Source: Beijerinckiaceae bacterium (GTDB lineage Bacteria > Pseudomonadota > Alphaproteobacteria > Rhizobiales > Beijerinckiaceae). From it: a DNA stretch of 52,989 bases. How positions within the stretch are numbered: position 1 is the first letter of the stretch; each line of letters begins with the position of its first letter. The position numbers and the translations under genes are program-made. The notes under the pieces are model-generated. The model saw nothing but the letters and a program-made list of their open reading frames with translations, had not been told where the DNA came from and ran no database searches. This document shows, one piece after another, positions 15,156 to 23,481 of this stretch. The stretch spans positions 1 to 52,989 of the forward strand of contig CANGFT010000026.1 in assembly GCA_947453205.1 (NCBI GenBank), given 5' to 3'.

Positions 15156-16178
15156 CTACGGCTTCGCCGCCTTGCGCAGCCTCTCAAGCGATTGCGGGTC
15201 TGTCGCATGGAGCCTTGCAATGAGCGCTTCGATCTCCGCCCCGCCCATCGGCGCGTTGATTTCGAGCGCCGACTTCTCGGCGTCAGCGAGAAAAGCTGGG
15301 TCTTTCACCATGCGCTCGAAGCCCTTCCGCAGGGCGGCAACGATGGCCGGGGGCGTGCCGGGCGGCGCGGCATAGGGGCGGCCCATGCTCTGGCGCGAGA
15401 GGGCGATCTCCATGATCGCCCGATCCTGCGGCGAATCGATGAGATCGATGGCGAGCGGCAGATCGGGCAGTTCGGGGTGGGGCGCCAGCGAAAACTGAAA
15501 AAGCGGAATGACCTTTTTCTGTTCCAGCCAATCTCTGCGTGTGCGCTTGAGATTGTCCCAGGAGAAATTCAGACGCCCCTCGATCTCGCCGCGCTCCATG
15601 GCGAGATCCTGCGCAGCGGTTCCCTGATAACAGCAGATCATCTTGAACTGCGTCCCCGCGAAAGCATTGAGCAGCGCGCCAAACACAGCCGCATCGCCTG
15701 ACACGCCGCCTATAGGCACGATGATGGGACGCTCTCGCAACGCGGCGACAGTCTGAACCGAGCTCTTATGCCAGGCGATGGCGAGGCTGACCTCGGCGTT
15801 GAGGCTGGCGATCCAGGACAGTGCTCGCGGGTCGAACTTTCCATGCGGTTCCGCGCCCTGCAAAAGCGGCTCGGTGGGCAAGCCACGATAGAGGGCGGCG
15901 ATGACCGTGCCATCCTTCGGCGCGACCTCGCTGAGAAAATTCGCAGCAATAAGACTGTCCGCGCCGGGCATCAACCTGATCTGGACGCTCGGCCCGCCAT
16001 CAAGATGCCGACCGAGATGGCGATGAACGAGCTGGGCATAATTCGTATAGGCGCTGCCCGCTGCGTCGGCCGCGATCACCGTGATCTGCTTGCCGCGAAA
16101 ATCTATCGCCTGCGCCTGTGCGACGATTGGCGACAGGAGCGCAAGCGAGAGAAGAGCGGCTTTCAAAAAGACTTTCAT
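15156..16178 (-). CDS. Bug/TctC-family periplasmic solute receptor (set C, third)
   Basis: The 340-residue protein has a signal peptide (MKVFLKAALLSLALLSPIVA, cleavage near AQA) and the Bug fold landmarks FRGKQITVIAADAAGSAYTNYAQ and EVAPKDGTVIAALYRG. The first ligand loop is AADAAGSAY rather than the usual GxGGGYD, so its ligand may differ from those of its paralogues. It is the last gene of set C, 15 bp after the preceding Bug gene, and is likely co-transcribed with the amidohydrolase. Confidence 0.85.
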   Translation of the reverse strand: MKVFLKAALLSLALLSPIVAQAQAIDFRGKQITVIAADAAGSAYTNYAQLVHRHLGRHLDGGPSVQIRLMPGADSLIAANFLSEVAPKDGTVIAALYRGLPTEPLLQGAEPHGKFDPRALSWIASLNAEVSLAIAWHKSSVQTVAALRERPIIVPIGGVSGDAAVFGALLNAFAGTQFKMICCYQGTAAQDLAMERGEIEGRLNFSWDNLKRTRRDWLEQKKVIPLFQFSLAPHPELPDLPLAIDLIDSPQDRAIMEIALSRQSMGRPYAAPPGTPPAIVAALRKGFERMVKDPAFLADAEKSALEINAPMGGAEIEALIARLHATDPQSLERLRKAAKP

Positions 16179-16193
16179 GCCAGGGGCTCCGCG

Positions 16194-17228
16194 TCACTCC
16201 ACGCCAAACAACGGCCGGGCCCTAAGGATGACGCTTTCGGGAATTTTATAAATTTCCGCAATGGTGTCGGCGAGCTTTTCGGCGCTGAGCGGAGCGACCA
16301 CGGCGTTCAGCATCTTCGCGTCGGCGAGAAAAGCCTCATCGCGCACCATGGCCTCGAAGGCGCTGCGGAGGGCCTTGAGCCGCGCAGGCGGCACACCCGG
16401 AGGCGCCGCCAGCGGTCGACCATAATACCAGGGGCCAGCCAGCAGAAGAAGCACCTGTCGATCCTCCTCGGAGGTGGCGAGATCGAAGGCGTTGGGAATG
16501 CCCGGCAGCGTGGGGTCGTCATTCAACCCCGCGCGCAGCACGATCTGCAATTGGCCTGCGGTGAAGGCCTGCCAGAGATTTGTCTTCAGCGTGGTCGCCA
16601 TCAGCCCGCAATGGCCGGAGACCTCGCCCTTTTCAGCGGCGTGATTGAGTTCGTTCATGCTGCCGTAGCCCGGCACCAGTTTCAACTTGAGCCCGAGCGC
16701 GCTGGTGAAAACCCGCGTTGCGGCATAGGTGGCGCCGGATATGGCCGTGCTCCCCACGACATATTCCCGCGCTTGCAGATCCTTCACATCGAGCTTGCCG
16801 GGGGTCCAGAAGCCGCAGGTGAAGTAATCATCGGCCACGCTGCCGAGCCAGTTGATGAGGCGCGGATCAAAGCGCGCCACCTGTGGCTGCAGAAGCGGCT
16901 GGATGGTGGCGACGGGGATCAGCAGACCCAGCGTAGCGCCGTCGCGCGGCGCCACATTCATCAGGTAGTTAAGCGCATTGAGGCTTCCGGCGCCCTGCAT
17001 GTTCTGCACGATCATGGACGGCTGCCCGGACAGCTGTTTGCCAAGATGGCGCGAGACCAATCGCCCATAAAGATCGAAACTGTCGCCGGTGGCCGAGCCC
17101 ACGATCAGCTTGATGCTTTTGTTTTTGTAAAATTCGGCTTCGGCGTCCGTCTGCGCAACCGCAGGCGCGATGAGGGACGAAGCAGCGCAGAGCGCCGCGA
17201 AGAAACGCCGGGCGATCCAGGCCTTCAT
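16194..17228 (-). CDS. Bug/TctC-family periplasmic solute receptor (set C, second)
   Basis: The protein is about 344 residues from the ATG at 17228, which is preceded by a G-rich site (GGGGG) and followed directly by a signal peptide (MKAWIARRFFAALCAASSLI, cleavage near AVAQ). An upstream in-frame start at 17288 would add a 20-residue extension before the signal and is unlikely. Bug landmarks are FYKNKSIKLIVGSATGDSFDLYGRLV and NMQGAGSLNALNYLMNVAPRDG. It lies 84 bp after the amidohydrolase gene and 15 bp before another Bug gene. Confidence 0.85.
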   Translation of the reverse strand: MKAWIARRFFAALCAASSLIAPAVAQTDAEAEFYKNKSIKLIVGSATGDSFDLYGRLVSRHLGKQLSGQPSMIVQNMQGAGSLNALNYLMNVAPRDGATLGLLIPVATIQPLLQPQVARFDPRLINWLGSVADDYFTCGFWTPGKLDVKDLQAREYVVGSTAISGATYAATRVFTSALGLKLKLVPGYGSMNELNHAAEKGEVSGHCGLMATTLKTNLWQAFTAGQLQIVLRAGLNDDPTLPGIPNAFDLATSEEDRQVLLLLAGPWYYGRPLAAPPGVPPARLKALRSAFEAMVRDEAFLADAKMLNAVVAPLSAEKLADTIAEIYKIPESVILRARPLFGVE

Positions 17229-17312
17229 TTCTTTTACCCCCAGATCTTCATCGCCCACGGCGATATGCGGCGCGATGCGCCGGAGCATCCCATGCTCCGG
17301 CCTTTCATGGCC

Positions 17313-18335
17313 TCATTCGGCTGCGACCGCCACCGGCGCGCGCCTCACCGGCAAGTTCAGGATGCGCACCGCATTGTCATAATAGAGCTTGCGCTTCTGC
17401 TCGTCGGTCAGTTCGATTTCGGACAGAAGCGCGAGACATTCGGCCGGCTCCCAGCAGGGATAGTCCGTGCCATACATGACATTGTCGATGCCGTAATAAT
17501 CTATGGCGAAGCGGATGCCCGCAGCATGGGGCGAAACAGTGTCGGTGAACATGTTGCGCAGATAGTGGCTCGCAGGCTTCGGCAACTGCGCACCCTTGGT
17601 GTTCTTGTCCATGCGGCCGGACTGATAGGGCAAGGCGCCGCCGGTATGGGACATGACGATCTTGAGGCCGGGATTGCGCTCAAGCGTGCCAGACAGCACA
17701 AGCCGCATCGCCGCCACGCTCACCTCGACCACGCGGCCCAGCGAAGAGTGCAAGGCGCCGCCGTAGCCATTAAGCATGTTGTTGAACATGGCGTCGGTGG
17801 GATGAATGAAGACCGGCAGGTTCAATTCCGCGCAGCGCGCATAGAAGGGCTGCAAACGCTCCGCATCAATGCGCGGATCGGCGCCGATGGAGCCGGGCAG
17901 GTTGACGCCGATGAGACCGAGCCGTCCGACGGCGTCCTCCAGAACGTCCATCGCGATCTTTTCATCCTGGAAGGGTATGGCCGCGCTGGCGAAGAAGCGG
18001 CCGGGATGCCTGCGCTGGGCGGCCGACATCTCCTCGTTCCAGAGGATCGCGAGGTCGCGGCCCTCCTCCTTCGGCAAGGCGGAGAAGAAGACCGAGAAGG
18101 GACCGATGGAGCCGACCGCGTCGATCTGATGGCCAAGCGTGTCCATATACTGGAACTGCGCGTCGAGATCGTACCATTCGGCCCCGCCGTTCAACACGCA
18201 GTCGATGTCGGACCGCAGGGTCGTGGTGTAGCCGCCGCGGTCATTGGGCTTGGAGATGGGGAAATCCGTCCGAGCGCACATCTTGTTGAGGACGGAGCGC
18301 GGCCACCAGTGAAAGTGGGAATCAATGATGTGCAT
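17313..18335 (-). CDS. ACMSD-like amidohydrolase (Amidohydro_2 family), set C
   Basis: The approximately 340-residue protein begins MHIIDSHFHWWPRS, giving the HxH metal motif of the amidohydrolase superfamily. Further metal or catalytic positions are FIHPTDA, MSHTGGALPYQSGR and the Asp in MYGTDYPCWEP. The family (ACMSD and related) mainly contains metal-dependent non-oxidative decarboxylases and some hydrolases. A start at 18356 adds seven residues; 18335 is preferred because the paralogue at 44737-45780 begins identically. It lies between Bug receptor genes, suggesting it acts on an imported carboxylate or a product of it. Confidence 0.85.
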   Translation of the reverse strand: MHIIDSHFHWWPRSVLNKMCARTDFPISKPNDRGGYTTTLRSDIDCVLNGGAEWYDLDAQFQYMDTLGHQIDAVGSIGPFSVFFSALPKEEGRDLAILWNEEMSAAQRRHPGRFFASAAIPFQDEKIAMDVLEDAVGRLGLIGVNLPGSIGADPRIDAERLQPFYARCAELNLPVFIHPTDAMFNNMLNGYGGALHSSLGRVVEVSVAAMRLVLSGTLERNPGLKIVMSHTGGALPYQSGRMDKNTKGAQLPKPASHYLRNMFTDTVSPHAAGIRFAIDYYGIDNVMYGTDYPCWEPAECLALLSEIELTDEQKRKLYYDNAVRILNLPVRRAPVAVAAE

Positions 18336-18434
18336 GGCTTCACCGTCCATCTTCATGACGCTTATTTGTACAGTGTAACCCGGTTTCCAGCCTTCGCCAA
18401 TGGCCGCAAGGCCGCTGCGGCCCGGCGCCTGCGG

Positions 18435-19472
18435 TCAATTCCCCTCATTCATCTGGCGGATCTTGCGCACGAGGTCCGGCGGCGAGGCGTAGGCGTCGAC
18501 GATGATCTTGCGCAACTCCTCGCCGGAGGTCGGGTCGTTGCATTCAAGGTTCTGCCGCACGCATTCGCCGAGATATGCGGGGTCGCGAAGGGTCGCTGCG
18601 AGCGCCTCGCGCAAGGCCTTTATGCGCGCGGCGGGCATGTCCGGCGGCGCCATGATGGGGCGGCCCACCGCCAGCGGCGCCGAAGCCACCGCCATGAGCG
18701 CCCGCGCCTCAGGCTTGTCCTTCAGAAGATCATCCGCAAAGGGGACATGGCTCAACTCGGGATGCGGCGCGGAGCCGAAATGGAGCAACAGCTTGATCTG
18801 TTTGTTGGCGATCCAGCCGGGTTTGACGGCCTTCAGGGAAGACCAGAAAGCAGAAGGATAGCCCTCGTTCTCGCCCGTCTCCATGGCCATGAAGGCCTCG
18901 TTCTGGCCGGGATAGCCCGCGATCATCTGGATCTTCATGTCGAAAACGGAGGCAAGCACCCGCGCATAAAAGGCGGGCGTGGCGTTCAGGCCGCCCGACA
19001 CGCCCAGCATCAACCCCCGGTTACGCGCCTGCTCCATCGTGTCGACCGGCACCTTGTTCCAGACGATGAGCACACCGACATCCTTGTTGGGGCTGCCGAC
19101 CCAGTTGGTCCTGTGGATGTCGAACTTGGCCTTGTCGTTGCCATAGAGCGGCTCGAACAGGGCGCTGTTCTGGATCATGCCGATGGCAGTGCCGTCGCGG
19201 GGCGCGATATTGTAGATATGGTTGGCCGCCGTCACGCCGCCGGCGCCCGGGAGATTCCGTGGCACGATGCCGGGATGTCCGGGGAGGTGATTGGGTAAAA
19301 ACCGCGCAATGAGCCTCGCCGAAAGATCATTGCCGCCGCCAGCCGTGGAGGAGATGAAAAGCTCGATTCGTTTGTCGCGGTAGAAATCCTCGACCTCGTC
19401 AGCGCGTGCGGCCTGCCCCGCGCACAACAACCCACAGAAGAGGACCGCGCCCAGCGCCACCATACGTTTCAT
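18435..19472 (-). CDS. Bug/TctC-family periplasmic solute receptor (set C, first)
   Basis: The 345-residue protein has a signal peptide (MKRMVALGAVLFCGLLCAGQ, cleavage near AARA) then DFYRDKRIELFISSTAGGGNDLSARL and NLPGAGGVTAANHIYNIAPRDG. The ATG is preceded by GGGAGG. It is the first gene of set C, divergent from the hyuA gene of set D across 187 bp, so both may be controlled from that gap. It has two cysteines in the C-terminal half (YLGECVRQNLECND), uncommon among its paralogues. Confidence 0.87.
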   Translation of the reverse strand: MKRMVALGAVLFCGLLCAGQAARADEVEDFYRDKRIELFISSTAGGGNDLSARLIARFLPNHLPGHPGIVPRNLPGAGGVTAANHIYNIAPRDGTAIGMIQNSALFEPLYGNDKAKFDIHRTNWVGSPNKDVGVLIVWNKVPVDTMEQARNRGLMLGVSGGLNATPAFYARVLASVFDMKIQMIAGYPGQNEAFMAMETGENEGYPSAFWSSLKAVKPGWIANKQIKLLLHFGSAPHPELSHVPFADDLLKDKPEARALMAVASAPLAVGRPIMAPPDMPAARIKALREALAATLRDPAYLGECVRQNLECNDPTSGEELRKIIVDAYASPPDLVRKIRQMNEGN

Positions 19473-19659
19473 GCCCGAGCCTCCCTGTCGTCCGCCAAGG
19501 GGACGTTCATCAATTCAATCCATCATAAAACGGACTTAATAAGGCCGGTCAACCAAGCGATGGGGATGCGGAGACAGAATGTTGCTGGATTCCCCGGCGC
19601 CATTTGTTTAGGTTCATCCAAAGTCAGCCGCACCGCTGACGCAAACATCTGGAGGAAAC
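19473..19659. promoter_or_regulatory. Divergent promoter region between sets C and D
   Basis: This 187-bp gap separates a minus-strand Bug gene from the plus-strand hyuA of set D and must hold both promoters. A short inverted repeat CGTCC/GGACG (19489-19493 and 19501-19505) and an AT-richer patch around 19510-19540 are visible. No confident -35/-10 pair or operator could be picked by eye, and no regulator gene is adjacent. Confidence 0.4.
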
Positions 19660-21717
19660 GTGGCGCTCGTTGTCGCCCTGGATATTGGCGGAACTTTCAC
19701 CGATCTGGTCGCTTTCAATCTCGACAATGGCGAGATCACGCAATCGAAAAGCTCCACCACGCCCTATGACCTTTCGGTCGGGATCCGCAACACCCTGCTG
19801 AAAAGCGGGCTTCCGGTCGCTGCGCTCGACACATTTGTTCATGGCTCGACGGTCGCCATCAACACGGCCATCGAGCGCACCGGCGCAAAGACGGCGCTGA
19901 TCGTCACGCAGGGCACGCGCGACGTCTATCAGATCGGCCGCGGCAACCGACCCGAGTCCTATAATTTCCTGTTCAAGCGCGCCGAACCCTATGTGGCGCG
20001 CCGCAACACCTATGAAGTGGCCGAACGGCTCAACGCCGCTGGCGAAGTGCTCGTCGAACTCGACGAAGCCGCAACCATAGAGGCTGTCGAACGCATCAAG
20101 GCGCAGGGCGCGGAGGCCGTCGCCGTCTGCTGCCTGCATTCGTGGTCGAACCCCGATCATGAGGCGAAGATCGGGCGCATCCTCGCAAAGGGCTTTCCTG
20201 AAGCCTTCCATTCGCTGAGCCATGAGATACTGCGCGAATATCGCGAATATGAGCGCACCTCGACGACCGTGCTGAACGCTTATGTCGGGCCGCGCGTCAG
20301 CCGCTACCTGCGTGATCTTGAATCACTGCTTGAGGAGCTGGGCTTCCAGGGGCTCCTGCTCATCATGCAGTCGAATGGCGGCACCATGTCGCCGGCGACC
20401 GCGATGCGCCTGCCGGTCGCGACCATGGAGTCCGGCCCTGTCGGCGGCATCATCGCGGGCGCGGAGGTCATGCGCGATCTTGGGATCAGCAATGTCATCG
20501 CCTTCGACATGGGCGGCACGACCGCCAAGGTCAGCCTCGTCAAGGAGAGCGAGCCGACCATCGCGCAGGGCTATTATGTGGGCGGCGAAGCGAGCGGCCA
20601 TCCCGTCATGTATCCCGTCGTCGACATTGTCGAAGTCGGCGCCGGGGGCGGCTCCATCGCGTGGATCGACGAAGTGGGCGGCCTCAAGGTCGGGCCGCGC
20701 AGCGCCGGCGGCCATCCCGGCCCCGTGTGTTATGGTCAGGGCGGAACGGAGCCCACCGTCACGGACGCCAACCTCGTTCTGGGGCGCCTTGCTGGCGACA
20801 GCTTCCTTGGCGGCGAAATGCCGCTGAACGTCGAGGCGGCGCGCGAGGCCATCGCCAGGAAGATCGCCGAGCCGCTGGGCATGAGCGTCGAGGCCGCGGC
20901 GCATGGAATCATCCGCATAGCCATCGCCGAAATGTCGCTGGCCGTTCAATCCGTCTCCATCGGCAGGGGTCATGACCCCCGCGATTTCGCCATGGTGGCC
21001 TTTGGCGGCGCAGGCCCCCTGCATGCGGCGGAGATTGCGCGGGAGCTGCATATTCCGCGCCTCGTGATCCCGCGTGTGCCCGGCCACTTCTCCGCGCTGG
21101 GCATGCTGCTCTCGGATCTGCGCCATGACTATGTGCGCACCTATTACAAACCTCTTGAGGCCTGCGACTTCGACGCGCTCCTGCAGATCTTTGCAGAGAT
21201 GCGCGAAGAGGGCGAAACGCTTCTGCGCAGCGAGGGCGTCGCCGCACAAGACATGTCGGTGCAGCTTTATCTCGACATGCGCTATGTCGGTCAGGAATTC
21301 CCGATCCAGACCCGCATCGACGAGGCGAACCTGAAGGCCTGCGACCGCGAGGCGCTGCGTCAGGCCTTTGATCTCGTGCACAACCAGCGCTTCGGCCACC
21401 AGGCCGAGAGCGAGCAGGTCGAGGTGGTCAACTGCCGCCTGACCGCGCGCGGCAAGCGGCCCCGCGTCAGCTTCCCGCCCATCGGCGCGGTCGGCGGCGC
21501 GGCGGCGCCGAAGATGCGCGAGATGATCGCCTCGGATCCCGCGCAGCGCGTCGCATGTCCCGCCTATGATCGTGATCTGCTCATTCCCGGACAGATCATC
21601 AACGGGCCCGCCTGCATTGTGGAATACGCCTCCACGACCATTCTCTTTGAAGGCGACCGGATGGAAGTGCTCGGCACGGGTGAACTGATGATCCATATCG
21701 CTGAGGCCCAGCAATGA
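19660..21717 (+). CDS. Hydantoinase A/oxoprolinase family protein (HyuA, set D)
   Basis: The 685-residue ASKHA-fold ATP-binding subunit starts with GTG, fixed by GGAGGAAAC directly upstream, and reads VALVVALDIGGTFTDLVAFN. Other motifs are HGSTVAINTAIERTGAKTA, AFDMGGTTAKVSLV near residue 285, GAGGGSIAWIDE, TVTDANLVLGRLAG and FGGAGPLHAAEIAREL near 448. It is the first gene of set D and overlaps hyuB by ATGA, as expected for a stoichiometric complex. It resembles the set E HyuA more than the set A one (GYYVGGEASGHPVMYPVVDIV in D, a similar stretch in E). Expected role: ATP-dependent activation of a cyclic amide, lactam or ketone-type substrate. Confidence 0.92.
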   Translation: MALVVALDIGGTFTDLVAFNLDNGEITQSKSSTTPYDLSVGIRNTLLKSGLPVAALDTFVHGSTVAINTAIERTGAKTALIVTQGTRDVYQIGRGNRPESYNFLFKRAEPYVARRNTYEVAERLNAAGEVLVELDEAATIEAVERIKAQGAEAVAVCCLHSWSNPDHEAKIGRILAKGFPEAFHSLSHEILREYREYERTSTTVLNAYVGPRVSRYLRDLESLLEELGFQGLLLIMQSNGGTMSPATAMRLPVATMESGPVGGIIAGAEVMRDLGISNVIAFDMGGTTAKVSLVKESEPTIAQGYYVGGEASGHPVMYPVVDIVEVGAGGGSIAWIDEVGGLKVGPRSAGGHPGPVCYGQGGTEPTVTDANLVLGRLAGDSFLGGEMPLNVEAAREAIARKIAEPLGMSVEAAAHGIIRIAIAEMSLAVQSVSIGRGHDPRDFAMVAFGGAGPLHAAEIARELHIPRLVIPRVPGHFSALGMLLSDLRHDYVRTYYKPLEACDFDALLQIFAEMREEGETLLRSEGVAAQDMSVQLYLDMRYVGQEFPIQTRIDEANLKACDREALRQAFDLVHNQRFGHQAESEQVEVVNCRLTARGKRPRVSFPPIGAVGGAAAPKMREMIASDPAQRVACPAYDRDLLIPGQIINGPACIVEYASTTILFEGDRMEVLGTGELMIHIAEAQQ

Positions 21718-23474
21718 CGAGCGAAATCAAAATCGACCCCGTCACCCTCGAGGTGCTGCGCAACGCCTTGCCAGCCATCGCCGCCGACATGGCGATCGAC
21801 CTGCAGCGCACCTCCTACAACATGATGATCTACGAGGTGCAGGACTTCTGCTGCGCCTTGCTCGATGCGCAGGGGCGGTTGATCTGCCAGAACGTCGGCG
21901 GCGTCTCACACTTCGTCGCCGACCTTGGCGTCGTCATCCGCGATGGACTCGACCGCTATGGCGCGGATGGCTTCAGCGCTGGCGACGTCATCATCACCAA
22001 CCACCAGCGGGTGGCGGGCCAGCATCTCAACAATGTCTGCGTCTACACCCCCTGTTTCGTGGACGGGGTGTTGCAGGGTTTCGCCGTCGTGCGCGCGCAC
22101 TGGGTGGATGTCGGCGGCCTTTCGACCGGCTTCAGCGCAGCGTCCATGGTCGTCGACCCCTGGATGGAGGGCCTGCAGCTCGACCAGATCAAGATCTACG
22201 AAGCGGGCGCGCCCGACCAGAAAGCGCTGCGGATGATCCGCGACAACATCCGTTATCCCGACGCGGCCATGGGCGACCTGCGCTCCCAGATCGCGGCCTG
22301 CCGCATGGCTGAGCGCAGGCTCTCAGGGATCTTCCAGCGCTATGGCGCGCAGACCGTGCATGGCGCGATAGAACGGATCTTCTCCGACAGCGAGGCCAAG
22401 TGCCGCCGCATCGTCAGCGAGATTCCCGATGGCGTCTATGAAGCGCAATCCTTCCTCGATCCCGACGGCGCCGACAAGAGCGACACGGTGCCAGTGCGGA
22501 TCAAGGTCATCGTCAGCGGCGGCGACATGACCATCGACCTCACGGGTTGTTCGCTCCAGCGCAAGAGCGGCCTCAACGGCCGCACGCTCGCGGGCGCCTA
22601 TATCGCCTACAAGGGCCTCACCGCGCCGCTCGAAGCCGTCAACGAAGGCTCGTTCCGCGCGCTGAAGGTCGAGATTCAGGAAGGCAACTTCATGATGGCG
22701 CAATTCCCCGCCGTCATGGCCGGCTGGAGCCGCATGCTGCCGACCGTCGTCGACACGATCCTGCGCGCCCTTGCGCCTGCGCTGCCGGGAACCATACCGG
22801 CCGCGCATCTTGGCACGCTCGGGGGATCCATGACCTTCTTCGGCCGCGATCCCGCCACCGGCCGCGACTTCATTCTCCAGACCATCGAAGGCGGCGGCTG
22901 GGGCGGCAGGCCTTGGGAGGATGGCGTCAACGCCACGGTCTCCGTCTGTCAGGGCGATGTGCGCAACGCGCCCATTGAAACGCTGGAGCTCAAGACGCCC
23001 GTCCTCGTGCGCCAGCGCGCCCTGCGTGATGGTTCGGGCGGGCCGGGCAAGTTCCGCGGCGGCCTCGGGCAGATCACGGAGATGACGAGCCTGTGCGAAG
23101 GGCGCTGGAGCGCCTCCAACGCAGGTCGCCGTCAATGCGCCCCGTGGGGCCTTGCAGGCGGCGGCGCAGGGGCGACCTCGCGCAACTATATGCGCCAGCC
23201 AGATGAAGCTGAGTTCCGCCCTGTCGATCCCGTGCGCGTTCTCTCGCCGCCGATGACCAGCGTCCGCATCGCCACCGCAGGCGGCGGCGGCTGGGGCTCG
23301 CCCCTTGAGCGCGATCCTGAAAAGGTGCTGGCCGATGTGCTCGACGGCTTCATCTCCCTCGCATCCGCCGAGGCTGATTACGGCGTGCGCATCGATGCGG
23401 CGAAAATGACCATCGACACCGCCGCGACCATCGACCGCCGCAAGGACATGCAGGCGCGGGCGAGCAAGAATTGA
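21714..23474 (+). CDS. Hydantoinase B/oxoprolinase family protein (HyuB, set D)
   Basis: The 586-residue B subunit starts MTSEIKIDPVTLEVLRNALP and contains RTSYNMMIYEVQDFCCALLD, TNHQRVAGQHLNNVCVY near residue 95, RDNIRYPDAAMGDLRSQIAA and RDGSGGPGKFRGGLGQI. The segment that in typical family members reads NDPYxGGTHLPD is NHQRVAGQHLNN, a change shared with set E HyuB but not with set A (NDAYLTGSHLNH), marking a D/E subfamily. Translation is coupled to hyuA through ATGA. It pairs with HyuA as the catalytic half; the substrate is not known. Confidence 0.92.
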   Translation: MTSEIKIDPVTLEVLRNALPAIAADMAIDLQRTSYNMMIYEVQDFCCALLDAQGRLICQNVGGVSHFVADLGVVIRDGLDRYGADGFSAGDVIITNHQRVAGQHLNNVCVYTPCFVDGVLQGFAVVRAHWVDVGGLSTGFSAASMVVDPWMEGLQLDQIKIYEAGAPDQKALRMIRDNIRYPDAAMGDLRSQIAACRMAERRLSGIFQRYGAQTVHGAIERIFSDSEAKCRRIVSEIPDGVYEAQSFLDPDGADKSDTVPVRIKVIVSGGDMTIDLTGCSLQRKSGLNGRTLAGAYIAYKGLTAPLEAVNEGSFRALKVEIQEGNFMMAQFPAVMAGWSRMLPTVVDTILRALAPALPGTIPAAHLGTLGGSMTFFGRDPATGRDFILQTIEGGGWGGRPWEDGVNATVSVCQGDVRNAPIETLELKTPVLVRQRALRDGSGGPGKFRGGLGQITEMTSLCEGRWSASNAGRRQCAPWGLAGGGAGATSRNYMRQPDEAEFRPVDPVRVLSPPMTSVRIATAGGGGWGSPLERDPEKVLADVLDGFISLASAEADYGVRIDAAKMTIDTAATIDRRKDMQARASKN

Positions 23475-23481
23475 GGCGATC

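Noticed and set aside
15768-19298. A 1176-codon plus-strand ORF across set C
   Set aside because: It lies opposite four well-supported minus-strand genes with signal peptides and catalytic motifs, and its composition (Arg/His/Gly/Asp-rich) is typical of GC-rich antisense frames.
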